From contig CAXKVV010001924.1 of NCBI GenBank assembly GCA_964058805.1, positions 1 to 29,957 of the forward strand: DNA of 29,957 bases, in the 5' to 3' direction. This DNA is from Schoenoplectus triqueter (Eukaryota > Streptophyta > Magnoliopsida > Poales > Cyperaceae). Positions within the stretch are counted from its first letter, which is position 1. Each line of letters starts with the position of its first letter. Both the position numbers and the translations under genes were made by a program. Below the pieces are notes generated by a model. That model did no database searches and was not told the origin of the DNA. It saw only the letters and a list, made by a program, of their open reading frames with translations. Below, piece by piece: positions 10,054 to 19,028 of this stretch.

Positions 10054-10585
10054 CTAGCAATATACCCGCGCGTTGCAGCGGACTTTTTTTTATTTAAACA
10101 TGAAAAATATTATAAAAAAAATCACATTGATCTAATATTAAATTATAAATTCATCAAATTATAGAGAAAATCTATAATAAAAATCAGATTTAATCTTGAA
10201 TGGAATTTTCTACACAATATGAATTAATGATTCATGGTGTTATGATAAGAAAAATGAATTATTCTAGCATATATTATCATAATTAATTTTTTACTAAATA
10301 TGTACAAAGTTGCTAATCATAGCGCATACTTTAAGCCTTAAATTATTTTTTTATATCATAACATAAATAGAAAGATATTGAGTATTCTAATTTATAAATC
10401 ATGTGCATAAATGAAAATAATAGTATAGATGAGAAAGAGAGGATAAATGGACGCGATTACATATGTTTGATCAATCAAAAATAGATATTATCCGTTTAAT
10501 TGAGGGATAAAATGGGTATAATAAAAAAATAACATGATAAAAAAATAGATCTTCAATTTTTAGGTGTTTTATATAATAGTATAAA
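10054..10585 (-). mobile_element. Short non-autonomous Helitron (532 bp)
   Basis: Read on the minus strand, the element ends in CTAG (10057-10054) and is followed by T, the classic Helitron CTRR-3' terminus. A GC hairpin-like stretch, CCGCTGCAACGCGCGG, lies about 11 nt inside that end. The other end (10585) reads TTTATACTATTATATAAAAC, which matches the common plant Helitron 5' terminus TCTATACTATTATATAAAAC with C replaced by T at the second base, and it is preceded by A. Insertion therefore falls between A and T, as expected. The interior is AT-rich and encodes no RepHel protein, so it would have depended on an autonomous relative. Confidence 0.75.
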
Positions 10586-11004
10586 TATGTTGCATTGGTC
10601 ATTGTTTTGTCACCAATTTCATTGTTTGAGCCAAGTTTTAAAATTATATAACTGTGAATTCTATATAAAAATGTTGTATACAAATTTGCATTTGTCAAAA
10701 TATTCATGGCTTACATGTCGTCAGCGTCGACGCTCCGACAAGACGTTCACGAGTATGAAATAAATATAATTTTCTTTTTACATTAATATGACTAACAAAT
10801 AGACATTCTATCCAAATGATGTTGAATTTGAAGTGTGAAAATAAGTCTTCAAGGTCTAGATAGATAAATGAAAATGAAGTCTGAATATTCTTCTCAGGAT
10901 CTTAGCTGCTTTAAATTCCCTCGATGATAACACTAATAGAAAAAAAAAAAGACAATGTACACTACAGCGCGTACGCGTTGGAGTTCCAACTATTCATTAA
11001 AATT
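10586..11004. other. Intergenic region between Helitron and tRNA
   Basis: No gene was recognised. A GC-containing patch, GTCAGCGTCGACGCTCCGAC, at 10720-10739 includes a GCGTCGACGC palindrome. Confidence 0.5.
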
Positions 11005-11008
11005 AAAA
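11005..11008 (-). terminator. Pol III terminator of tRNA-Asp
   Basis: TTTT on the minus strand starts two bases after the tRNA 3' end. A second TTTT follows a few bases later. Confidence 0.8.
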
Positions 11009-11009
11009 T

Positions 11010-11081
11010 CGCCGTTGCCGGGGACCGAACCCGGGTCTCTCGCGTGACAGGCGAGAATACTCACCACTATACTACAACGAC
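11010..11081 (-). tRNA. tRNA-Asp (anticodon GTC)
   Basis: A 72-nt cloverleaf on the minus strand. The 7-bp acceptor stem is GTCGTTG/CAACGGC with one G-U pair, and the discriminator base is G. The anticodon stem is CTCGC/GCGAG with loop CTGTCAC, and the anticodon GTC is complementary to 11046-11048. The T arm is CCGGG-TTCGATC-CCCGG. The internal B box GGTTCGATCCC and an A box-like TAGTATAGTGG are present, CCA is not encoded, and there is no intron. CAA motifs immediately upstream and a TTTT terminator downstream fit an active plant nuclear tRNA gene. The only departure from the usual plant tRNA-Asp is a few substitutions in the D arm and anticodon stem that keep pairing. Confidence 0.97.
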
Positions 11082-11667
11082 TTGATTGGTTATTTGTTAA
11101 TCCCGATAAATCTCACTTAGTCAAATATAACACTCAAAGCATATTCGTCTTCGATGGATTATCTGATAAGACCGATATAAGCATGTCTTTCCTCGAGTCC
11201 ATTTCTAGAGTTAACTCGGAGACTCTTCCATTTTCTTCTCTTTATTCATCTACAAATTTCTTTGGATGAGAAGAGCGAATTGTCCAGATTCAAGCTTCAC
11301 GCCATGTCCAAATTCCAGGGGCTACAATTGGCCGTTTTTGTTCCTCATTTGAATCCTCCATGATGCTCTGTTTCAGGTATGACCTGTCCCTCTCGCCCCT
11401 CTTCTGCATCAAAATTCAATTTCAAAATTCATAGATTAAAATTTAAAGGGGATAATTCAATACTTCTCGAGTTTAGTTCGGTTTCAGGTGTTCATCCTAG
11501 CTACCATGGAACTTTCTTAATATTTTCTTTTCAGCCCAATTTTGAACGTACGGTTAAAGCTGTTAAAATTACAACTGAAAAAAAACCTATTCTACTGTCC
11601 TCTTAAATGTATCAGGGAAAATACTAAATAGTACGGCTTTCCAATAAAAGTTTAGAAGGTTTTATTT
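11082..11667. other. Flank between tRNA-Asp and the outer retrotransposon
   Basis: This stretch is less AT-rich than most intergenic DNA here. Intron-like signals are visible: a donor-like TTTCAG/GTATGA at about 11374 and a pyrimidine-rich acceptor TTTTCTTTTCAG ending at 11534. All three frames are interrupted by stops before the donor, and no homologous protein was recognised. It could be a transcript leader or gene fragment cut off by the retrotransposon. Confidence 0.3.
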
Positions 11668-12291
11668 CTTTAAATTAATTATTATTAGTTACATGTATGT
11701 GCTTATATGTAATAAATATATATTATATAATAGACTGTCAAATTATATCCGTTATAAAATAAACAAATTATGTATTATTAATCGGATTTAATATGTGTCA
11801 TGAGAAGTGAGTTTTTTAATATGTAGAATGTGTATTAATAAATTTATGATTTAGTGATGATCTAAATTATATAGAGTTTGATAATAATACAATTATGTTA
11901 TTGGTCCCTGGAGAACACAATTATAGAGAGTTTTCTAATTAAGCAGCGAACCCATTAAGAGAGGATTTTGATCTGATATGGACCCGCTAAGAAATAACTG
12001 TGGGCTCAGTTATGCGCGTCCATTATATACAGGGAGATTGTTGATTTTCGAGACAATTCCCCATTCTCTATTTTCTGGCACATTTTCGTTTTTCAACAGA
12101 AATTCATCTCTCAAAATAAGAGTTCCAGAAGAGACAAAAATTGTTTGCGCCGGTCCTTTCAATCGCTCCATCAGATTAGAGGAAAATCGCTAGAAGGCTT
12201 AAAGGATTCTGGCGATCAACGGGGTTGTGTCTCTCTAGAAGATAGATGACATGTATCAAGATAATTTATTTTATGATTAGGGGTTCTAACA
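11668..12291 (+). repeat. 5' LTR of the outer element
   Basis: It aligns along its whole length with 25648-26279. Clear anchors are GCTTATATGTAATAAATATA, AACCC[A/G]TTAAGAGAGGATT, CCGCTAAGAAATAACTG, and TCTCAAAATAAGAGTTCCAG. By eye identity is around 80-87% with small indels. The terminal TG is not preserved at the left edge (aligned bases CT), so the start is uncertain by a few bases. The right edge ends TAACA. A TATA-like element, ATTATATAC, lies near 12023, and AATAAG follows about 90 bp later. Confidence 0.85.
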
Positions 12292-12293
12292 AT

Positions 12294-12305
12294 TAATATC
12301 AAAGT
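12294..12305 (+). other. Decayed primer-binding site of the outer element
   Basis: Directly after the 5' LTR, TAATATCAAAGT corresponds to the initiator tRNA-Met PBS TGGTATCAGAGC. It matches at 8 of 12 positions. All four differences are G-to-A or C-to-T transitions, consistent with methylation-driven decay. Confidence 0.6.
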
Positions 12306-13595
12306 CTACTCTAGTTGAACTGTTAAAGATCTGATGACTGATTCGAAAATTTCTCATAACGTCATACTTTTAATTGGATATGTTCTTTTAATCAAATAGT
12401 TTATGATTAATTCAAAAATATGTAAATATATTTGTTAGAATTAAAATTTCATAAATTAAAATCAAGATTGGAAAATCAGTTTCAAAAAATAAGTTTATCA
12501 GAATTCAGAAAATTAAAGTATTTCAGAAACTGATTGGCCAACAAAATAGTTTCTAAGTTATATATGATTAATTGTCAAATTTCATGATTATGTTAAAAAA
12601 ATGAAAATTTCTGATCTATATTTCGCTGATGTTATTTTTGAATCATGTCAAGATTAAGATGTTGTCGGTTATGTAAACTGACGGTTTTTTGAAAAAAAAC
12701 CCGCAGTTAGGAAGCATGTCTTGTATTGCATGCCTAACTCTTTTTTATAGATGAATTATGAGATAGTATGACTCTGTTTGTCTTGTATAAAAATTATAAT
12801 GCATGAATAAATGATGTGTGTAAGCGACCTAAGGTGTTCAATTAATTATTTTTTATTTAGGTGACTTGCATGTCACTTATGTATGTATCATTCATAGATC
12901 TTTGTGTAATTTTTATTTATTATTAAGAAAGTAATTTAGTAAGAATGAGATAATTATATGAAGGATAGGATGATGACTTTTGTGATAAGGATTCTTACAA
13001 AGAAGATCATCATGTCTTGGGTCATACTATCTCACTTATGAATTGATTTATGTTGGTTGTTCATTATTTGGTATTGATTGCATCAAACCATGATAATTAA
13101 TATTTAGGTTAAATCAACATATTTAAAATATTTATTCATATAATGTTAAATCATTATGAAGGCTTCGAATAAAAATATATTTTTGAAAAATAATTAATAA
13201 AAATATTATCTTACCAAAGTAAGTTCTCATATTGACGTTAATTATCTTTCAAACTTATATAAGGATGATATACATATAATAGTTTATTCTTGGATTGACC
13301 CAAAAGAAAAATAATAATCACTTATTATATGTTAAACAAATTATAGTAACGAATAAGTAATAGTCAATAAATTTTAGGTGTAATTAGTTGATTGACTCAA
13401 AAAAGGTTGACTAATTGACATCAAATGGACCGTTATATATCATTATTATATCTAATTATCTTAGAATAATAATTGATTCTAAATAACACTTATTATTCGA
13501 GGATACTTAATTGATGAAATATGCCTTATTTTAATTTAATATTATAATTCAGACATTTAATTCGTAATATTGTATGTATTTTTCAGCAAAAAAAT
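12306..13595 (+). other. Untranslated leader of the outer element, with nested inverted repeats
   Basis: This 1.3-kb AT-rich stretch between PBS and gag has no coding capacity. It contains several imperfect inverted repeats. GAGATAGTATGACT near 12758 pairs with its complement near 13022-13035. GATGATGACTTTTGT (12969 on) pairs with ACAAAGAAGATCATCAT (ending about 13013). CATGAATAAATGATGTGTGTAAG (near 12804) partly pairs with CTTATGTATGTATCATTCAT. A plant-like splice acceptor, TGTATGTATTTTTCAG, immediately precedes the gag frame (ending near 13586). Confidence 0.5.
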
Positions 13596-14361
13596 GCTGA
13601 TCTTACCGTCGACATCAATAACATTTCAATGCTGACAGATTCTAATTATAAAGAATGAAAAGATACTTTAGAGATTATTCTTGGGTGTCTTGACCTGGAC
13701 ATAGCACTACAGCAGGCTAAACCACAGGTGCTTGTTGAAGATAGTTCTGAAAATGTACAAAATGCACATGTATGGTGGATGAGATTAAATCACTTGTATC
13801 TTAAGGTCATACAAAGGGTTATTCCTGAAAGTTTTAGGGGACTTATTTCTATTTCCACTCTTGTCTTGGACTATCTTAAAAAACTTGAGCAGAGGTTTAT
13901 TAGAAATGAGAAGGCTAAAATAGATATCTTGTTAAATAAACTCTGCACAATGAAGTACAATGGTAGAAGTAATGTCAGATAATACATTCTTGAAATGATG
14001 AATATCACTTCAAAATTAAAGGCACATAAACTGAACATATCGGAAGATATGTTAGTCTATTTGTCGCTCAACTCTCTTCTCATTTCTTTTGGACAATTCA
14101 AGGTGAGCTACAACTGTCAGAAGGAATCATGGACAGTTCAAGGAGGAAAAATATTTGAAGATGGACAAGTGCGAAAGCACAAATATTATTTCCACATCTA
14201 AGAGAAAAGAAGAATAGAAACGTAAAGTCAATTCAGATGCTGCAACTATAAGTTCGCAGAAGAAACCCACTAAGGACAAGAAATCGATTATCAAGATAAA
14301 GTCAGATAAGGAAAAAAATGGTGTTTCTTTTGCGAATCTGAAGGGCACATGAAGAAAAATT
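13596..14361 (+). pseudogene. Outer element gag remnant (copia-type), interrupted at the zinc knuckle
   Basis: The frame encodes the plant copia gag N-terminus (ISMLTDSNYKE followed by a stop where Trp is usual, then LGCLDLDIAL). The core continues with WWMRLNHLYLKVIQRVIP and FRGLISIS, then LKKLEQRF. Stops lie near 13656 (TGA) and at 13979-13981 (TAA), and further stops or shifts follow after 14201. The CCHC zinc knuckle begins CFFCESEGH at 14322-14348. Two Cys and the His are present. The reading continues to 14361, where the inner retrotransposon splits the codon for the last knuckle position. The two halves of that codon now specify Tyr rather than Cys. Gag would package element RNA; this copy cannot produce a full protein. 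Confidence 0.85.
14357..14361. repeat. Target-site duplication AAATT, left copy
   Basis: AAATT directly precedes the inner 5' LTR. It is repeated exactly at 24124-24128 after the inner 3' LTR. Confidence 0.95.
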
Positions 14362-15514
14362 TGTTAGTTTGTAATAATCTTGAAGTCAATAATACGATAA
14401 ATTTGTTATATAAAGCTTTGTTCATGAATTGGATATTTAAACGATATTTTGTTTCCTTGAGTATTATTGAATTTATGAATCATTCCGAGTTCATGACTGG
14501 AATTGTGAAACTTCATAATATAGAATATACTCTTAAAAGTCACTAACCAAGGTAATTAGCAGGAATACTAATTAACCGTTATCAGGTTAGTATGTGGATT
14601 AAATGATGGTCAAGTTTTACAGACCATAGACAAAGAGTTGTCATTTTAATCACATAAATAGATGTTCTAGGAACATCGTATTTGATAGACCCCGAATGAA
14701 ACATTAAATGGAATTGTGTTCGTGTCATTAATGTTTTCGTTCAGTATTAAATTCTAAAGTATGAGGTATTCATTTTTCCTACATAAGATATGTATGTGTG
14801 TGATTTCTACCAAACGTTATCCGTAAAAGGTGGCTATAAAGGTAGCTCTTCGGTATACATAACTTATGCGGAGGAAGAGATGGTTTGCCAAAAGTACTAT
14901 TGTCCCTCATATTTCTATATGAGTTATAGCATCACTGGGCCCCTTGATAGAGTAAGATTATCTGCTAGCAGTATAATTACAAGAGTAATTATATTTGATT
15001 ATTTACTCAGTATCAAGAAAAGATTAAGTTTGCAAGGATGACACATACCTACCTTGAAACTGATCTGATAGCTATGAGACAAAAGAATTAAACACAAGTA
15101 AATAGTTTACTGGATCATGATATTGTACAGTACATCATCATCTGTGTAATTGGATGGTCATAGTGCATTCTGCCAGATGCCTCCTATGATTATAGAAGTT
15201 AAAACGGTTTTAACTCTATTTACCAACATAACACGGATCCTGTCGGGTCACACCGTATAGGAGTTAATCGGAGAATCTTATTGATTAATTATGAATTGTT
15301 TATAATTAATAATAAGATGGTTAGAATTAATTATATATGATATAATTATATTTGTCATAGAGATGACAAGAAGCAAAAATCAGATTGAATTTATAACGTG
15401 TTGGACACGTCGTATAAATTCGCCGAAACAACAACCGAGAAAAATATAATTGTAGATGACAATTATATATATTTGATTTGGATTTTAAAATGTTAATTAT
15501 GGATTTGAATTATG

Positions 15515-15785
15515 GGCCAAAGCCCATTTATAATTAAAGTCTTAATTAATAATTAAAAGCCCAAAATCAGAAAAGCCCAAAAAAGCCCAAAATCCGAAAA
15601 GCCCAAAAAGGCCCATGATGACCTCCAAGGGTATTTTGGTAATTTGTCCAAAAGCCCAAGGGTATTTCGGTAATTTGGCCAAAAAGCCCAATGGCGTTTT
15701 GGTAAATTGAATGAACTTTAAGGGTATTTTGGTCTTTTCACTTTGAAACCTCCTTACTATTCACGAGGGCATTTTGGTAATTTAT
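15515..15785 (+). promoter_or_regulatory. U3 motif cluster: AAGCCCA and GGTATTTTGGTAATTT repeats
   Basis: About seven GCCCA motifs (reverse complement TGGGCTT or TGGGCCT) are packed into 170 bp. They are interleaved with four or five versions of GGGTATTTTGGTAATTT. Site II-like TGGGCY motifs bind TCP factors in plant promoters, so the cluster may be the enhancer of this LTR. It is repeated in the 3' LTR at an offset of 7,661. Confidence 0.55.
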
Positions 15786-15800
15786 CAATTCCATTTTTTC

Positions 15801-15807
15801 TATAAAT
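15801..15807 (+). promoter_or_regulatory. TATA box of the inner 5' LTR promoter
   Basis: TATAAAT, in context CTATAAATAGAGGGG, is followed by a pyrimidine/GA-rich start region. The expected transcription start is about 15832. The same box lies at 23462-23468 in the 3' LTR, where it could drive readout into the outer element. Confidence 0.8.
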
Positions 15808-16463
15808 AGAGGGGTAGGGTGAGAGAGAAACTTCCACCAAATCAGTTCTACTTTCTCTCTCCCGGTATACGGTTGTTTCAGAATTCACGGGATCGGTGAA
15901 TAGTGTTTTTACGAAAGTTGCGGTATTTCTGCACATTTGTGAAACAGAATTACTGCGAGTCGTGAATAGTACTATTTCATCTTTTTCTCGGGTGAATAGT
16001 GTTTTTTGCGAAAAACCGCGGTTTACAGTATTTCTGGCAAAAGAAATAAACCGCTCTCTGGTCAGTCCTGGTGGATAACCTACAGAGGCATCAGACGTTT
16101 GGTGCTCCGAGACAAGCCGATTTTCATTCCAATTAAAATTTGGAAGCGAGGTATAACATCTTATATTAATCTATTTAATTGTTAAGTAGATTAATATTTT
16201 AGAAATCAATCATGGAGTAGATCAATAAAGGTTTAAAGAGGTGTGTATCTCTCGGTAATCATCCGACACATCACTTTAACCCTAAGCTTAAGTTAGAAGT
16301 AAAATAATATTTTATCGTCTTTTGTAAAGGATTAAATGTCTGTAACTCTCGGTTATTATCCGACATACTTTAATCCCTAACTTAAGTAGAAGTAAAATTT
16401 TTATTCTACGGTCTTTCCGCAGCTTGAGCATTAATGGGATTTGGGCATTCTGAATCCCAACAG

Positions 16464-16475
16464 TGGTATCAGAGC
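16464..16475 (+). other. Primer-binding site of the inner element (initiator tRNA-Met)
   Basis: TGGTATCAGAGC lies one base after the 5' LTR. It is exactly complementary to the 3' end of plant initiator tRNA-Met, the standard primer of plant copia elements. Confidence 0.95.
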
Positions 16476-16664
16476 AAAGGCTCTCCCGCTGATTGATTTT
16501 CTAAAAGGTTATATCTTATGCAAATAAGATGTATATACCCCGTATCGGTTTAATTCTTAGATTTGCAGCTTAAAGTCCAAACCAAATAAAATTGGATTTT
16601 CTTGGTTCGGCTCTGTCGACTAAGAAAGTTAAATTAGATTTAAGCTTTCTTTATACTTTCTTTA

Positions 16665-17170
16665 TGCTTTCTTTTCGAAAACTTTCGATTGTGTTAAAGT
16701 ATATCTAAGAATGTGATGAAGCAATAAAGTACCTGAGTAAGAGTTGTTGATCTCCACACATAAAAGATAAGGTGATGTCAAAGAAAGATGGGAAGTGGAT
16801 ACCTTCGGTATTCTTTCTGACATGCCCTTTTACGTGTCCTGATAACTGGCCCAAAAGGAACTTTGTCACGTTACCAAATTACTTTTGCGCTTTCGAAGCA
16901 TGGCAAATGTAACTCTTTTGTTTTTTTTTCGAAAACTTTTGGTTATGAGAAGTATATCTATGAATGTGATAAAGCAATAAAGTACCTGAGTAAGAGCTGT
17001 TGATCTCCACACCCGAAAGAGATGGTTCTGTCTAGGAAAGATTGAATTTAAAGTGGTCCTCGTGACCCCGATCTTTCCTGGGAGCCCCTTTTACGTGTCC
17101 TGATAACTGGCCGAAAAGGAACTTTGTCACGTTATCAAATTACTTTATCGTACCAGAAGGAATTAACTGT
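16665..17170 (+). repeat. Leader repeat set A: two copies of about 253 bp
   Basis: Both copies contain TCGAAAACTTT, AGTATATCTA(A/T)GAATGTGAT, GCAATAAAGTACCTGAGTAAG, TGTTGATCTCCACAC, and CCTTTTACGTGTCCTGATAACTGGCC. The period is about 253 bp (16711 versus 16964). In each copy a variable centre is bracketed by a complementary AGAAAGAT/CTTTCT-type pair, so the RNA can form a hairpin even though the loops differ. Confidence 0.85.
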
Positions 17171-17257
17171 TTTGAAATCATATAAAATGTTTATATGCTT
17201 TTTACGGTATAAATAAAGAACAAAGATGTAGTTGCAAAATAAAGAATTGAGAACTGA

Positions 17258-17466
17258 TAGTTATATATGTGACTGATTCATGTATATATATACAAAATGT
17301 TTGTATGAGCAGGTAAATTAGATTTACTGCTTTGATATGAAATGTATCTTATCATAGATGCAAAGCTACTTCTATTGGATAGATAGTAGTTATATACGTG
17401 ACTGATTCATGTATATATACAAAATATTTGTATGAGCTGGTAAATTGAATTTACCGCTTTGATAAT
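17258..17466 (+). repeat. Leader repeat set B: two copies with 130-bp spacing
   Basis: TAGTTATATATGTGACTGATTCATG at 17258 recurs at 17388 with one change. Each is followed by a TATATA-ACAAAAT.TTTGTATGAGC stretch and GGTAAATT.GATTTAC(T/C)GCTTTGAT. The second copy merges into repeat set C. Confidence 0.85.
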
Positions 17467-17932
17467 AAATGAGTAAATTAGATTTATCATTTTAAGGAAC
17501 CGTGAAAGAATGTTATGTCAAAGAAAGACTGGAAAAGGAACTTTCAATGGTCTTTCTGGCAGACGTCTTTTCACGTGTTCATAAGTCTGTTTAAAGTCAG
17601 CTTAATAAACTGACTAATTATAAATGTGTAAATTAGATTTATCATTTTAAGGAACCGTGAAAGAATGTTATGTCAAAGAAAGACTGGAAAAGGAACTTTC
17701 AATGGTCTTTCTGGCAGACGTCTTTTCACGTGTTCATAAGTCTGTTTAAAGTTAGCTTAATAAACTGACTAATTATAAATGTGTAAATTAGATTTATCAT
17801 TTTTAAGAAACCGTGAAGGAAGGTTGTGTCAAAAAAAGACTGGAAAAGGAACTTTCAGTGGTCTTTCTGGCAGACATCTTTTACGTGTTCGTAAGTCTGT
17901 TTAAAGTCAGTTTAACAAACTGACTGCTTACG
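17467..17932 (+). repeat. Leader repeat set C: three tandem 155-bp copies
   Basis: The unit starts AAATG(A/T)GTAAATTAGATTTATC at 17467, 17622 and 17777, an exact 155-bp period. Copies 1 and 2 are almost identical; copy 3 is more diverged. Each unit has AAAGAAAGACTGG (AAAAAAAGACTGG in copy 3) facing GGTCTTTCTGGCAGAC, a hairpin, then TTTTACGTGTTC or TTTTCACGTGTTC, and AGTCTGTTTAAAGT. Confidence 0.95.
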
Positions 17933-18371
17933 ATGTTAAACCCGAAAAATTAAGTAATATGCCCTACCTACTCTGTCCTCGCATATCATTGTTCATTGGC
18001 AGACGTGACCTACTCAGTAGGCGTCACCTTTTACCTTTGGTTTTCGAGGGTTATGTCCGACATAACGAATCAAATAGAGTGAGGTTACTTACCAATGATT
18101 TCCAAAACAGTTTTGGGCTTGGGGCAAAGTTTCGTTAAAACATATGATGTTTAGCGAAACCAAGAATCACATAGAGATGTGATTAGCAAATAGTTGCTTA
18201 CCTAAGATAATTAATAAACGAGTTATTCAACGATAACTTGATTATCAATGAAAATAGGGATCTTGGTCCTAACTACAAACGGGAATAGAACAAATTTGTA
18301 GTGGGAGTTTTATTTGAAATAAGACATTACATGAACAAAGCTAAAAATCTTTACATTTTACGTTGTAGCAC

Positions 18372-19028
18372 ATGGCTAAAGAAACTCTTACTAATACGTT
18401 CCGTGCGCTCATACTAAGACATGAGAAACTCGAGTACGTCCTTAACACACCAATCTCTGCACAGCCTGTAGTAGGCTGCACAGCAAATGAAGTCACCATG
18501 TACAACAAGCACAAAGAAGATGAGCTTGATGTACAAAGTTTATTGGTCAAGAAATTTAAGGTGACTAAATCTCTGCTGAGTCATAAGATGACTGAGGGCA
18601 GCTCTCTTGACACTCACATGCTCCGTATGACGAGCGATGTTGAGCAGTTGGAGAAGCTTAACAGTCCGTTGAACAAAGAGTTTGTTACGGATGTTATCCT
18701 GAACTCTCTCCCTCCTAGCTATTCTAATTTCATCAGGAATTATCATATGCTGGGAATGGACAAGAGCTTGCAGGAGCTCCAAGGGATGTTGAGGATCGCT
18801 GATGGGGACATGAAGAAGAGTTCTTCTATCCTCGTGATCCAAGAAGGTGCGAGGAAGATTAAAAAGATGAAACGCAAAGCGACTCCCAAAATGGCACCTA
18901 AGTACAAAGGCAAAGGGAAGATTGTTCCTAATCAGAACACTTCCAAGGCAAAAGCTTCTACCTCTGACTGCTTTTATTGTTAAGGCAATGGTCATTGGAG
19001 GAGGAACTGCCCTAAGTATCTGGAGGAT
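18372..19028 (+). pseudogene. Inner element gag remnant
   Basis: The longest frame runs from ATG 18372 to a TAA at 18981-18983. The typical copia gag core is visible: LEYVLNTPI, then TKSLLSHKMTEGSS, LRMTSDVEQLEKL, LNSLPPSYSNF, and LQELQGMLRIADGDMKKS. A basic Lys-rich tail leads into a CCHC zinc knuckle that starts CFYC. The stop falls inside the knuckle, directly after its second Cys; GNGHWRRNC continues in frame beyond it. Compared with family members, about 40-50 residues seem deleted between DELDVQSL and KKFKVTKSLL. The natural N-terminus is lost by a frameshift: a Trp-containing segment lies just upstream in another frame, and TAG precedes this ATG in frame. It cannot make a working capsid protein. 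Confidence 0.88.

Larger units (their letters stand above)
14362..16462 (+). repeat. 5' LTR of the inner element (2,101 bp)
   Basis: It begins TGTTAGTTTG and ends CCCAACA. The U3 part contains a cluster of AAGCCCA and GGTATTTTGGTAATTT motifs (about 15515-15785) upstream of a TATA box at 15801. AATAAA at 16045-16050 is a likely polyadenylation signal, so R spans about 15832 to 16070. After that, U5 has two imperfect tandem copies of a CTCTCGGT(A/T)AT(C/T)ATCCGACA-containing block (about 16240-16400). Small ATG frames of 83 and 60 codons inside the LTR are repeated in the 3' LTR. They resemble no known protein. Confidence 0.97.

Noticed and set aside
14790..15041. 83-codon frame in the inner LTR (also at 22451-22702)
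   Set aside because: Identical in both LTRs only because the LTRs are identical; it lies in U3, lacks similarity to known LTR-encoded proteins, and has no promoter.
15896..16078. 60-codon frame in R/U5 of the inner LTR (also at 23557-23739)
   Set aside because: Composed of the GTGAATAGT repeats in the transcribed leader; could at most be an upstream frame, not a supported gene.
16665..17932. Regular repeats considered as a CRISPR array or satellite
   Set aside because: Units are 130-253 bp, differ between sets, and lie inside a retrotransposon leader; no short repeat-spacer pattern.
18540..18995. 151-codon minus-strand frame
   Set aside because: Antisense shadow of the inner gag; the sense strand has clear copia gag motifs.
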